From NCBI GenBank assembly GCA_035646535.1, contig DASRPD010000037.1:1-59507 (forward strand): a DNA stretch of 59,507 nt, in the 5' to 3' direction. Shown piece by piece: positions 45,050 through 53,598 of this stretch. Position 1 is the stretch's first letter. Every line of letters starts with the position of its first letter. The translations under genes and the position numbers were made by a program. The notes below the pieces were generated by a model that was not told the DNA's origin, did no database searches, and saw only the letters and a program-made list of their open reading frames with translations. The stretch comes from DASRPD01 sp035646535. GTDB lineage: Bacteria; Actinomycetota; Acidimicrobiia; IMCC26256; JANYLB01.

Positions 45050-46594
45050 TCAGATCTTGCTGGCGTTGAGGGCTTCGCAGATGGGGCGGAGGGCGACGAA
45101 CGCGGCTTCGAACTGTTCCTGGAGCGCGTCGTGGGTCGCCCGAGTCGAGGGATCGGGCTCGTGACGCGCCGCTATCGGCACGACCGCGTCCGTCTCGGAG
45201 ATCTCCTGACCACTGGTGCGGGCCAGCGCGACGAAGCCGACGGCACGGGCCACGGCCACGTCGGGACGATCGAGTCGCAGCACCGGGCGGTCGAGCACGT
45301 CCGCGAGGATCTGCGCCCAGCCCGGAGAACGGGCCGCGCCACCGCCGAACGCGAACTCGTCGATGCGCGCGCCCGAGAACGCCTCGACCGCGGGCAGCAA
45401 CCAGGCGAGGTTGTGCGCGGTTCCTTCCACCGCGGCGCGCACGAGGTCGACCCGACGGGTATCGAACCCGATGTTCAGAAAGCCGCCACGCATCGCGCGC
45501 ACTGCGCTCGGCGAGAGCGATCCGGCCAACCACGGCAGGAACAACACGTCACCGGCGCCGGGATCGGTCGCCGCCAGCGTCGCTTCGAGGCGCTCGAACC
45601 CATCGGGGTGGGCGTGCGCGCCGAGCTCGTCGTCGGCGAACACGAACTCCTCGACGATGTGTTGCACGGCCTTGCCCGCGACGCCGTTCTCGGCCCACAC
45701 GACGTAGCGGTCGGCCAAGGGTGCGGGCATCGACACGATCTCGTGGTCGAGGTCGACGGCCATGGCGTCGACCGATTCGAGCAGCACCGCGGTCGTGCCG
45801 ATCATGAGTCCTCCCCGGCCGGGGCCGAACGCGCCGGTGGCGAACGCGCCCGCGTGGCTGTCGTTCATGCCCGCCCGCACCTCGATCCCTACCGGCAACC
45901 CGAGCTCGTCGGCCGCGGCCGCGGTGAGCTCCCCGGCAACGCCGTCAACGGGGATGAGCGGGGGTAGCCGGTCGGCGTCGACGCCGGCCATGCGTACGAG
46001 GTCGTCGTCGTAGGCAGTGACGCCGACGGTGCGGTTGTCGCAGAGCTGCGCGGTGAACATCGTGGTCTGGGTCGCGGTGATGCGTCCGGTGAGGCGCGCG
46101 TTGATCGCGTCCATGATCTCGACGTACGCGACGGTTCGCTCGTGCAGATCGGGGCGGTCGTGCTGGTGGTACAGGATGTGGCCGAGCGACAGGCCGCTGC
46201 CGACGGGTGGGATGCCGTGGCGCTCGACCCACGTCTCGAAGGACGTCGGCTCGCGGCCGAGGATCTCGAGCGAATGGTCGGTGCCGCGGGTGTCGAACCA
46301 CATGACGAGCGGTCCGACCGGGATGCAGTCTGCGCCGATCGGCACGATCGACGAGTACTGGCTGCACACGCCGATGCTCGTGACGGTGCGGGCCGCATCG
46401 GGCGCGGCCGCGACGAGCTCGCGGGTCGCGTCGACGATCTCGCGCCAGACCAGGTCGGCGTCCTGTTCGGCGGCAACGCCCTCGTGCATCATGGCCAGCG
46501 CTCGGCTCGTCGACGCGACGACCGCGGCGTGATCGTCGACCAACGCGACCTTGACATTGGTCGTACCGATGTCGACGCCGAGGGCGTGGGTCAC
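45050..46594 (-). CDS. FGGY-family carbohydrate kinase
   Basis: This is a 514-residue protein. LGVDIGTTNVKVALVDDHAA is the phosphate-binding opening, and VCSQYSSIVPIGA lies in the sugar region. GMNDSHAGAFATGAF supplies the catalytic aspartate. FAFGGGAARSPGWAQILADV is the adenosine motif of the C-terminal lobe. It is not the xylulokinase twin of the xylB product here; identity is limited to motifs. GTG 46594 overlaps the stop of the upstream SCO6745-like gene (GTGA). The sugar or polyol substrate is unknown. Confidence 0.88.
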   Translation of the reverse strand: MTHALGVDIGTTNVKVALVDDHAAVVASTSRALAMMHEGVAAEQDADLVWREIVDATRELVAAAPDAARTVTSIGVCSQYSSIVPIGADCIPVGPLVMWFDTRGTDHSLEILGREPTSFETWVERHGIPPVGSGLSLGHILYHQHDRPDLHERTVAYVEIMDAINARLTGRITATQTTMFTAQLCDNRTVGVTAYDDDLVRMAGVDADRLPPLIPVDGVAGELTAAAADELGLPVGIEVRAGMNDSHAGAFATGAFGPGRGGLMIGTTAVLLESVDAMAVDLDHEIVSMPAPLADRYVVWAENGVAGKAVQHIVEEFVFADDELGAHAHPDGFERLEATLAATDPGAGDVLFLPWLAGSLSPSAVRAMRGGFLNIGFDTRRVDLVRAAVEGTAHNLAWLLPAVEAFSGARIDEFAFGGGAARSPGWAQILADVLDRPVLRLDRPDVAVARAVGFVALARTSGQEISETDAVVPIAARHEPDPSTRATHDALQEQFEAAFVALRPICEALNASKI

Positions 46595-47331
46595 GATGCG
46601 GCGGTGGCCAAGGCGGTTTTGATCGCGCCGAGCCCGTCGACCAGCGCGGTCCGCCCGGCCTGGTCGAGCACCGCGTATGCGGGACCCACGATCGTGTCGG
46701 TCATCGCCTCGGCGTCGGCCAGGCGCTCGCGGTCCTGGTCGGTGATGACGATCGACCCGTCGTCGGGCCAGCCGAACATGGCGATCTCCTTGGGTCGTTT
46801 GATGCAGTGCGCGACCTTGGCGCTCAGACCCGCGGCGCGGATCGCGGCGAGGTGAGCGCTTCCTCGGAGCTCGCGCAACGCGTGGAGGAGTTGGCCGGCC
46901 CGGCCCGGCGCGTCGTCGACCAATGGCTCGGCCGCGACCGAGGCATACAGGGCCAGGCCAACGGGATCGGCCGCGTCGTTGACCGCTCCGGCGGCCGCGC
47001 AGAAGGCGTCGAGGTCGAGCCCGGCCAGGCGTGCGCGCCCGAATTCGGCCGCGCAGTCCAGGTAGGCGAGCCCGGCTTCCCGGGGGGTGATGTGCTCGCG
47101 GGCCGCACTCCACAGGCTCCGCACGAACTCGGGGTTGAAGTACCCGAACGCCGCGTGCACCACCGCCGGATCGACATCGCCGAGGAGGCCGCCCCGGCCG
47201 ATCCCGTAGAACTGGAAGACATCGAGCCCGAGGGACTTGCCCAGGGCCACGGTCGGTGGAGCGAACATGAACGCCGCGCCCATGCGGTTGATGGGTGGGC
47301 ACGCGGCGGCGAGGAGCTCTTCGTCGGTCAT
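46591..47331 (-). CDS. SCO6745-like helical protein
   Basis: This 246-residue protein has the pattern of the actinobacterial SCO6745 family. It opens with a hydrophobic PPINRMGAAFMFAPP segment. The mid-section GQLLHALRELRGSAHLAAIR is followed by AAGL, and the end has the MTDTIVGPAYAVLD helix. The family is of unknown function; a winged-helix-like C-terminus is sometimes proposed. It is translationally coupled to the FGGY kinase, which is an unusual partner. A role in controlling or chaperoning sugar phosphorylation is only conjecture. Confidence 0.65.
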   Translation of the reverse strand: MTDEELLAAACPPINRMGAAFMFAPPTVALGKSLGLDVFQFYGIGRGGLLGDVDPAVVHAAFGYFNPEFVRSLWSAAREHITPREAGLAYLDCAAEFGRARLAGLDLDAFCAAAGAVNDAADPVGLALYASVAAEPLVDDAPGRAGQLLHALRELRGSAHLAAIRAAGLSAKVAHCIKRPKEIAMFGWPDDGSIVITDQDRERLADAEAMTDTIVGPAYAVLDQAGRTALVDGLGAIKTALATAAS

Positions 47332-47393
47332 GGCGCGGACCCTAACCTCGCCCGCGCCGTGCCCGCCGGTGCCGGAGACGCGAGACTGTGGGC

Positions 47394-48038
47394 ATGGGCT
47401 TGTACGAGGACCGGATCCTTCCCCGCATCGTCGACGTCGCGCTCAGCGGCAAACGGATCGGTCGACTCCGAGAGGCGGTGACCGCCGGCCTCGACGGCGA
47501 GGTGCTCGAGGTCGGCTTCGGCAGCGGCCGCAACGTCGCCTTCTTCCCGCCCGAGGTGAGCCGGGTGCTCGCGGTCGAGCCCGCGTCCGGGGGACGCACC
47601 CTCGCCGACCGACGCGTCGCCGCCGGCTCGATCCCGGTCGACTACATCGGTCTCGACGGCCAACAGCTCCCGCTCGACGACGAGTCCGTCGACCACGTTC
47701 TCAGCACGTGGACGCTGTGCACCATCCCCGATGTCGACCGGGCCCTGGCCGAGATGCGCCGGGTGCTGCGACCCGGCGGAACGTTCCACTTCGTGGAGCA
47801 CGGCCGTTCGTCGGACCCGAAGGTCGCTCGCCGCCAGGATCGGTTCACGCCGCCGTGGCGCCGCATCGCCGGGGGCTGTCACCTCAACCGACCGATCGAC
47901 TCGATCATCACCGACGCCGGCTTCGACCTCACCGACCTCGAGACCTTCTCGACGCCGGGGCCGCGGATCTTCAACTCCATGTACCGCGGCGTCGCGACCT
48001 CACCGGGGTCCACGCCCGACGGGGCACCCCCCGTCTAA
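47394..48038 (+). CDS. class I SAM-dependent methyltransferase
   Basis: This is a 214-residue protein. VLEVGFGSGRNVAFFP is motif I for SAM binding. VDYIGLDGQQLPLDDESVDH and LCTIPDVDRALAEMRRVLRP, followed by GG, are the UbiE/arsenite-methyltransferase-like core. There is no extra substrate domain, so the target is unknown. ATG 47394 fits the MGLYEDRILPRIVD opening. It diverges from the SCO6745-like/kinase pair across 62 bp. Confidence 0.85.
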   Translation: MGLYEDRILPRIVDVALSGKRIGRLREAVTAGLDGEVLEVGFGSGRNVAFFPPEVSRVLAVEPASGGRTLADRRVAAGSIPVDYIGLDGQQLPLDDESVDHVLSTWTLCTIPDVDRALAEMRRVLRPGGTFHFVEHGRSSDPKVARRQDRFTPPWRRIAGGCHLNRPIDSIITDAGFDLTDLETFSTPGPRIFNSMYRGVATSPGSTPDGAPPV

Positions 48039-48180
48039 CTCGTTCCGGTCAGGTCTCGCGCTGCTCTGCACCGCAAAGCATGACCAGAACGGCGCGGGCG
48101 CGGGCGCGACGGGTAAGCCCGCGCCCAGCGGGGCTGAGCGCCTACCCATCCACCGCTACGGCCGAATAACGTGCGCAGTC

Positions 48181-48750
48181 ATGGACACTCACGAAGCACA
48201 TGCCCGGGGTCGCGCCGAGTTCGAGCAGCGGCTCCGCCAGATCACCGACGCCGACTGGGACCGCACGACGCCGTGCGACGGGTGGACGGTCAGAGATCTC
48301 GTGCACCACGTGGTCGGTGGGAACCGGATGACGGTGGTCGTCCTCGAGGGTGGCTCCGCCGAGGACGCGTCGGCCATGTTCGGCCGCACCGAGCTGAGCG
48401 ACGACCCGATCGCCGACTTCGTCGGCGCAGCCGATGCCGTCGACGCCGCGTTCCGCGCGCCGGGCGTGCTCGACCAGACCGTCCATCACCCGGCGGGCGA
48501 CATGCCCGCGACTCAGCTCCACGGCTTCCGCATCGGTGACTACACCCTGCACGCGTGGGACCTCGCGCGCGCGATCGACGCCGACGACGCGCTCGACCCC
48601 GAGCTCGTGGCAGCCGTGTGGGAGGCCGTCGCGCCGATGGAGCCGTTCATCGGTCAGCTCGGCATGTTCGGCGAGGGCCCCAGCGGCACTGTCGGCGAGG
48701 ACGCACCACTCCAGGATCGCCTCGTCGACCTCACCGGCCGCCGCGGCTGA
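48181..48750 (+). CDS. TIGR03086/mycothiol-maleylpyruvate-isomerase-like protein
   Basis: This 189-residue helical-bundle protein resembles the DinB/MDMPI fold. The sequence PCDGWTVRDLVHHVVGGNRM gives the metal-binding histidines, and H-x-x-x-D in YTLHAWDLARAID supplies the third ligand. These proteins are often annotated as mycothiol-dependent or metal-binding; the chemistry is unclear. It starts at ATG 48181. The last codons (ending DLTGRRG) lie inside the first unit of the following tandem array, so array expansion could have altered its C-terminus. Confidence 0.78.
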   Translation: MDTHEAHARGRAEFEQRLRQITDADWDRTTPCDGWTVRDLVHHVVGGNRMTVVVLEGGSAEDASAMFGRTELSDDPIADFVGAADAVDAAFRAPGVLDQTVHHPAGDMPATQLHGFRIGDYTLHAWDLARAIDADDALDPELVAAVWEAVAPMEPFIGQLGMFGEGPSGTVGEDAPLQDRLVDLTGRRG

Positions 48751-49020
48751 CCCCTGCACCACCCAGTCGGCATCGACGCGACCTGACCCCGGGCCGCCGC
48801 GACTGACCCCTGCACCACCCAGCCGGCATCGACCCCACCCGACCCCGGGCCGCCGCGACTGGCCCCGGCGCCACCTGCCGGCATCGACGCGACCTGACAC
48901 CGGGCCGCCGCGGCTGAACCCGCCGCCACCCAGCCGGTGGCGACACGACCTGACCCCGGGCCGCCGCGACTGACCCCAGCAGCACCACCAGCCAGCATCG
49001 GCCCCACCTCTGACCCCGGA
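48738..49020. repeat. 56-bp tandem repeat, five copies
   Basis: Units begin at 48738, 48794, 48850, 48905 and 48961 (spacing 56, 56, 55 and 56 bp), each starting CCGCCGCG and ending near GACCCCGGG. They differ at 10-25% of positions. The unit is not a multiple of three and shifts frame, so it is unlikely to code for a protein repeat. It fills most of the 400-bp gap before the next gene. No spacer or palindrome typical of CRISPR is present. Confidence 0.88.
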
Positions 49021-49150
49021 TCGCGCCGACGCGCCCGGGTCTGTCGGCGCGCCTTCCTGGGCCTCAGGTTCGTCCCCGAATGGACCGATACCGACACACG
49101 ATGCGCTGGATCGACCATGGAGGGTCAATGCGAACAGGGGAGTCAACGCG

Positions 49151-49885
49151 ATGAGCGCCATGAAGATCGGTGGGGTCCCGTTCGACCAGGATCAGGTGCT
49201 CGAGATCGTGGTGGGATACGCCTTTGGTGACGAGCGGCTGGTACTCCGACCTCCCATCGGACGTGACTTCGGGACGCTGCCCAGCCCGCGGGTGAACCGC
49301 TTCGCCTACCGCAGCTACGACTGCGTCCCGCGGTCACCGGATGAGCTCGACGCTCGCGACATCCTCGTGGTCGCGGGTCTGAACACCGGCATCGACGCGG
49401 CGGGATGCCTCGCCGCGTTGGCGGTGGCTCCCTCGGTCACCGACGCACTCGCGCACGTGCCCGCAGGAACGAGGTTCTGGGATCTTCCCCGCGACGAGAT
49501 CGGAGCCGACGTGCCGGTCAACAGCGTCGGCTGGTACGTGCAGCGCGCGTGGTGGCTCCTGAGGAGCGCACCGGGCATCGGAAACTCGATCAGCCACAAG
49601 ATCCTGCACCACAAGCACCCGGCGGTCTTTCCCCTCCTGGACTGGTCGACGATCGAGCTGCTGCCCGAGGGTCGCGCGTGGCAGCAGATCCACCAGGACC
49701 TGAACGAGTTCGCCGAGGAGTTCGAGTCCATCGAGTGGATGTTCGGCCGCACCGCAGATGACCACCGAGGCGTACGGCTCACGCGCCTTCGGATCCACGA
49801 CATCGTCCTGTGGTGTCACGCCACACGCCAGACCGATATCGCGACCGAGCTCGGCCGCCCCCTCCTCGAGCGCGCCCCCGTCTGA
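49151..49885 (+). CDS. hypothetical protein, possibly DUF6308-like
   Basis: This 244-residue soluble protein starts at ATG 49151, with GGGGAG eight bases upstream. Key features are YAFGDERLVLRPPIGRDFG near the N-terminus, a long helix region (ILVVAGLNTGIDAAGCLAAL), and a conserved-looking cluster ISHKILHHKHPAVFPLLDW at about 155-173. That histidine-rich loop with a nearby aspartate could be a metal or catalytic site. I half-recognise it as DUF6308 and have no function to propose. It follows the tandem array. Confidence 0.5.
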   Translation: MSAMKIGGVPFDQDQVLEIVVGYAFGDERLVLRPPIGRDFGTLPSPRVNRFAYRSYDCVPRSPDELDARDILVVAGLNTGIDAAGCLAALAVAPSVTDALAHVPAGTRFWDLPRDEIGADVPVNSVGWYVQRAWWLLRSAPGIGNSISHKILHHKHPAVFPLLDWSTIELLPEGRAWQQIHQDLNEFAEEFESIEWMFGRTADDHRGVRLTRLRIHDIVLWCHATRQTDIATELGRPLLERAPV

Positions 49886-50025
49886 ACGGCCCGCACCGCG
49901 CCCCGGGTCCGCGGGCCGCATCCCGGCGCGCCCCCCACCCGCGCTGCGACCCGCCGCCGCCGCCCGTGCTGCGACGCGCAGCCACGCTGACACGTCGATC
50001 CCACGGGCGCGTGGTGGCAGTCCGC

Positions 50026-50355
50026 TCAGAGGCGTGCGATCGCGGCTGCCGCGCCGATGCCGGCGACCAACGCGCTGAACAACACCCAGGTCTGCGCGCG
50101 CAGCCGGTCGGCAATGAGGGTCAGGATCTCGGCCTTCTGTGTCGCCATCTCCGAACGCGCCAGTGCGAACTCCGACTGCACCATCGAGAACCCGTGCTCC
50201 ATCTCGTTGCGCAGGGCATCCAGATCGCGTCTGGTCGCCACGTCGGCCCAGCCAACTGGCGGCAGGTGCTCCATGAGGGTCTCCGCTTCCACGACGCCGA
50301 GTACGGCTTCGAGCCGCAGGTACAGCTCACGGCGCGTGCGCTCATCGATGGTCAT
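50026..50355 (-). CDS. coiled-coil protein with C-terminal membrane helix
   Basis: This is a 109-residue protein. Residues 1-40 contain EAETLMEHLPPVGWADVATRRD, which I have seen in many small actinobacterial proteins of unknown function. A Met/Glu-rich coiled coil (about 45-85) follows, and then one membrane helix, WVLFSALVAGIGAAAAIARL, at the very C-terminus. It resembles DUF1640/CCDC90-like tail-anchored proteins. Its ATG overlaps the stop of the HNH gene as ATGA, so it is co-translated with an SOS-controlled nuclease. Confidence 0.68.
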   Translation of the reverse strand: MTIDERTRRELYLRLEAVLGVVEAETLMEHLPPVGWADVATRRDLDALRNEMEHGFSMVQSEFALARSEMATQKAEILTLIADRLRAQTWVLFSALVAGIGAAAAIARL

Positions 50356-51611
50356 CGAGCGGGCTCCGGCGCTTGCCGACTGCGAGACCGCTCGATCGAT
50401 GGTACCGCCGACGCCGATCCTGCCGAATCGATGACCCCGGTGACCGCGGCGCCGTCCGGCCGAATGACGTGGATCTCACAACCGTCGAAGGTCATGTTCC
50501 AGCCGGGTTGGTGGACGATGGTGTGGTGTCGCCGGCACAGCAGCACGAGGTTGTCGATGCTGGTCGGCCCGCCGTCGATCCAGTGGGTGACGTGATGCGC
50601 GTCCGCCCAGCCGGCCAGCCGGTCACAACCCGGGAACCGACAACCCTCGTCTCGTACGACCAGTGCCCGTCGCATCGGTGGCGGGACCGTGCGCCGCGAT
50701 CGGCCCACGTCCAGCGGCATCCCCTCGGTACCGGTCACCACCCGTGAGACCGAGCAGTCACACAGCAGACGTTGCACGTCTTGCGGGTGGATCGGGCCGC
50801 TGAGCTCACCGTCGCACCGACCCAGCCGACCTCTCGTGAGCGTCGGCCAGTCCACCACCAGGGTCACCGCCGCCGGGGGCCGCGCTTGCTCCGTGGCGTG
50901 CGCGACCGCGACCTCACAGACCCGTACCAACGAGTCGGCGTAGCGCTGCGACGTCGAGCGACGATCCTCCTCCGACGGCACATCTGCGAACGTTCGCAGC
51001 GCGGTGAGCACCGTCTCGGCGGCGGCGTCACCGAGCTCGCCCGACAGGACCCACCGGTTCTCGAACGTGCGCGACACCGCCAACCCGTCGGGAACCACGG
51101 GCTCGGTGCCATCGGCGCGGGCAAGGTTGCGGAAGTGCGCGCACGCTCGGCGCAGCCCGCGGGGGTCACCCGAGCGCGCCAGCTCCAACAAGACGGGCTC
51201 GCACTCGGCCAGCTCGTCGTCGTGGCCCGCCACGCGCGCGCCGACGATGGTGCGGGCGGCGCTGGACGAGATGTCACCGGCCCGCCAGGCGCCGGCCATC
51301 GCCGGCAGCACCTCACACGCCGCGCCTGCCTCGAGCGCGGCGCGGGCGTCGCCCTCGCGCATTCCGGCCCGCCATCGCAGCCACGCGGCTGTCGACGCGG
51401 CTCCATCGGCCGCTCCGACGCCCCGGACGTGGCCGGTGCGCGCCAAAGACGCGAACACCCCGTCGAGGCGATCCATCTGACGCCGAAGGTCGACGAGCAC
51501 GTCGGCCAGCGCACCGTCGGACATCTCGACCGGATCCATCCCGGCGAGCTCGTCGGCAACCGACAGCAACTGCTCGATCACACGCGGCGGACGCAACCCC
51601 ACTTCGGACAC
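50352..51611 (-). CDS. DUF222 (13E12-type) HNH endonuclease
   Basis: This is a 419-residue protein with an N-terminal DUF222 helical domain (about 1-300) and a C-terminal HNH nuclease (about 315-375). The HNH signature is CRFPGCDR ... DAHHVTHWIDGG ... NLVLLCRRHH. 13E12-family genes occur in many copies in actinobacteria, often within inserted elements, and several in M. tuberculosis are LexA-controlled. GTG 51611 is assumed as the start; a TTG at 51644 is possible. A consensus-like promoter with an SOS box lies 104-137 bp upstream. Confidence 0.88.
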   Translation of the reverse strand: MSEVGLRPPRVIEQLLSVADELAGMDPVEMSDGALADVLVDLRRQMDRLDGVFASLARTGHVRGVGAADGAASTAAWLRWRAGMREGDARAALEAGAACEVLPAMAGAWRAGDISSSAARTIVGARVAGHDDELAECEPVLLELARSGDPRGLRRACAHFRNLARADGTEPVVPDGLAVSRTFENRWVLSGELGDAAAETVLTALRTFADVPSEEDRRSTSQRYADSLVRVCEVAVAHATEQARPPAAVTLVVDWPTLTRGRLGRCDGELSGPIHPQDVQRLLCDCSVSRVVTGTEGMPLDVGRSRRTVPPPMRRALVVRDEGCRFPGCDRLAGWADAHHVTHWIDGGPTSIDNLVLLCRRHHTIVHQPGWNMTFDGCEIHVIRPDGAAVTGVIDSAGSASAVPSIERSRSRQAPEPAR

Positions 51612-51741
51612 AACACCACCCCACCCGGTCGACCGGCTCGACAACCGTGAGCTCGAGGCTCACCGTCGAAGAGCTCGCTGTTCGACAGCTCGGGACCTGA
51701 TGACTCCAGGCCTGGACGGGGAAGGGGGAGAAGCAAGAACT

Positions 51742-51770
51742 ACCGTATCGAACATATGTTCGTTCGTCAA
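51742..51770 (-). promoter_or_regulatory. LexA/SOS box inside a -35/-10 promoter facing the HNH gene
   Basis: On the minus strand the order is TTGACG (51770-51765), 17 bp, then TACGGT (51747-51742). The plus-strand sequence TCGAACATATGTTCGT at 51748-51763 matches the actinobacterial SOS consensus TCGAAC-N4-GTTCGA at 11 of 12 fixed positions and fills the promoter spacer. Binding by LexA would block RNA polymerase directly. The predicted start of transcription is near 51735, ahead of the HNH nuclease and its membrane partner. Confidence 0.88.
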
Positions 51771-51882
51771 GTCGGATGGCACGGGCGGCGGCACCCACCG
51801 AACGCCCTACGCTCGGACCCGTCCGACCGGCCCGGAGCGGCGAGTGCACGCGCCGGAGCGTGACCACTGTGGAGGTGCCGCC

Positions 51883-52326
51883 ATGGCCGATCTCGATCTC
51901 GTCCTTCGTCTCGTCGAGTCCGACCATGGCCTCGCGGTCGTCTGCACCACCCGACCCGACGACACGATCCAAGCCTCAGTCGTGAACGCCGGTGTCATGG
52001 CGCGCCCACTCGACGGGCGCGACGCGATCGCGTTCGTCGCCCGCGGGAACGCGGCCAAGCTTGCGAACCTGCGCCGGCGGCCGTACGCGAACATCGTGTT
52101 CCGCGCCGGTTGGGGGTGGGCATCCGTCGAAGGCGCGACGACGCTCATCGGCCCCGACGACGCGGCACCCGGCTTCGACCCCGCCGATCTCCCCGCGCTG
52201 TTGCGCGCGGTGTTCCAATCCGCCGGCGGAACCCACGACGACTGGGACGCCTACGATCGGACCATGGCCGACGAGCGCCGCACCGCAGTGCTCATCAGCA
52301 CCGATCGCATCTCGTCGAACGGCTGA
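51883..52326 (+). CDS. PPOX-class (pyridoxamine oxidase/F420-like) flavin-fold protein
   Basis: This is a 147-residue split-barrel protein. HGLAVVCTTRPDDTIQASVV begins the barrel, and FVARGNAAKLANLRRRPYAN is the phosphate-binding segment used for FMN or F420. WASVEGATTLIGP follows. Actinobacterial members are commonly F420-dependent reductases or biliverdin/PPOX enzymes; cofactor choice cannot be settled. GGAGG lies seven bases before ATG 51883. The MazG-like gene follows 61 bp later and may be in the same transcript. Confidence 0.82.
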   Translation: MADLDLVLRLVESDHGLAVVCTTRPDDTIQASVVNAGVMARPLDGRDAIAFVARGNAAKLANLRRRPYANIVFRAGWGWASVEGATTLIGPDDAAPGFDPADLPALLRAVFQSAGGTHDDWDAYDRTMADERRTAVLISTDRISSNG

Positions 52327-52387
52327 CGCTGCCGACGCGATCGGCCCGGCCCGGTCGCCGAGCCCGCCCACGACCCGAGGAGACCTG

Positions 52388-52672
52388 GTGACACTCGACG
52401 AGCTCCAACACCAGATGGCCGAGCTCTACGGCGCCCGTGATCGGGAGCGGGGCATTCCCGCGACGGTCGCATGGCTGGCCGAAGAGACCGGCGAGCTCGC
52501 CAAGGCCGTCCGCAAAGGCACCCGCGCCGAACAGGTCGACGAGCTGGGCGACGTGCTCGCGTGGCTTGCGTCGCTCGCCAACCAGCTCGACCTGTCACTC
52601 GAAGAAGCCGCCGCCGGCTACGCCGCCGGTTGCCCCAGGTGCGGGGCCTCCCCCTGCGCCTGTGGCGCGTAA
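52388..52672 (+). CDS. MazG-like nucleotide pyrophosphohydrolase
   Basis: This 94-residue all-alpha protein has the catalytic helices EETGELAKAVRKG and DELGDVLAWLASLANQLD, giving the E-x-x-E and D/E-x-x-D magnesium sites. Such enzymes cleave NTPs to NMP plus pyrophosphate and clean up damaged nucleotides. The C-terminus CPRCGASPCACG is a cysteine cluster likely to bind zinc; related small MazG-like proteins show a similar ending. GTG 52388 follows GAGGAG six to seven bases upstream. Confidence 0.83.
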   Translation: MTLDELQHQMAELYGARDRERGIPATVAWLAEETGELAKAVRKGTRAEQVDELGDVLAWLASLANQLDLSLEEAAAGYAAGCPRCGASPCACGA

Positions 52673-52715
52673 CCGCACCAACGACAGGCTGGGCCCGGGC
52701 GTGCGGCCCAGCGCG

Positions 52716-53537
52716 CTACGCGACGATGTCGACGGGGGTTCCGAGGGGGAGCTGGCTCGCCAGGGCGGTGATGGCGGTGTTGTCGATGCGAACACAGCCG
52801 TGGGTCACGTCCTGGCCGAGCACCGATGCGTCGTTGTTGCCGTGGATACCGATCTCGCCGTCGCCCCCGTTGAACGTCTCGAGCGCGTCGGAGTGGCTCG
52901 ACAGGCCGTAGGCGAACGGTCCGTACACGGTGTTCGGATCGGGGGCCTGGAGCAGCACCCGCAGGTAGTAGGTGCCGGTGGGTGTGGGGGTGTCGGCCGC
53001 GCCCGCAGCGACGGACCCCTGATAGAGGATCGAGTCCGCGTTGGTGACGGTGATGCGATGCGCAGCGAGCTCCACCTCGATGCGATACGGGTTCGGGGCG
53101 AGGGTCACCTCCGCGCGGCGCACCCAACCGGTGCTGCCGTTGGGCCGGACGGGAAGCAGCACCTCCACCCACTCGTCGGGAGGCTCCTCCGCGCCTGGAG
53201 CCGCCGGGTCTTGGTCCTTGACGAGGAACACCTGCGGCACGGTCGCGCCGGGCTCGTCGGGGTCGACGACCCACGGGTTGTCGAGCACCAACATCGGCTC
53301 GACCTCGTCCGGGCCGGCATAGACCGAGATGCTCGGCCCCCGCGCCGTTGCCACATCCGACAGGTAGGCGGCCCGCGCGGTCTCCGGCGCGATCGTGGTC
53401 GTCGTCGTGCGCTTGGCATCCGAGGAACCCGAGTCGCCGGAACAGCCCGCGGCCACGACCACGAGCGCCACGACCATCGCGAGGACGATGGAGGCGAGGA
53501 CCCGGCGCAACGCCCGCGTGAACACGGCGGTGAACAT
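52716..53537 (-). CDS. L,D-transpeptidase (YkuD) lipoprotein
   Basis: This is a 273-residue exported protein. The signal peptide ends at lipobox VAAGC (Cys 32), so it is membrane-anchored outside the cell. A Thr-rich linker and an SH3-like region (about 60-150) precede the YkuD domain. HGNNDASVLGQDVTHGCVRI holds the catalytic His and Cys 248. Such enzymes make 3-3 cross-links in peptidoglycan. ATG 53537 fits the signal peptide; a longer frame upstream lacks one. It is convergent with the MazG-like gene. Confidence 0.92.
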   Translation of the reverse strand: MFTAVFTRALRRVLASIVLAMVVALVVVAAGCSGDSGSSDAKRTTTTTIAPETARAAYLSDVATARGPSISVYAGPDEVEPMLVLDNPWVVDPDEPGATVPQVFLVKDQDPAAPGAEEPPDEWVEVLLPVRPNGSTGWVRRAEVTLAPNPYRIEVELAAHRITVTNADSILYQGSVAAGAADTPTPTGTYYLRVLLQAPDPNTVYGPFAYGLSSHSDALETFNGGDGEIGIHGNNDASVLGQDVTHGCVRIDNTAITALASQLPLGTPVDIVA

Positions 53538-53598
53538 ACGCCATCGACGCTCCCCAGCGCCTGCTTGCGACCCGCGGGCCCGCGCCGGCCGATCGGTC

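Noticed and set aside
48738..49020. CRISPR array or protein repeat
   Set aside because: Units abut without unique spacers, are 55-56 bp, GC-rich and diverged, and change reading frame from copy to copy. No cas gene is near.
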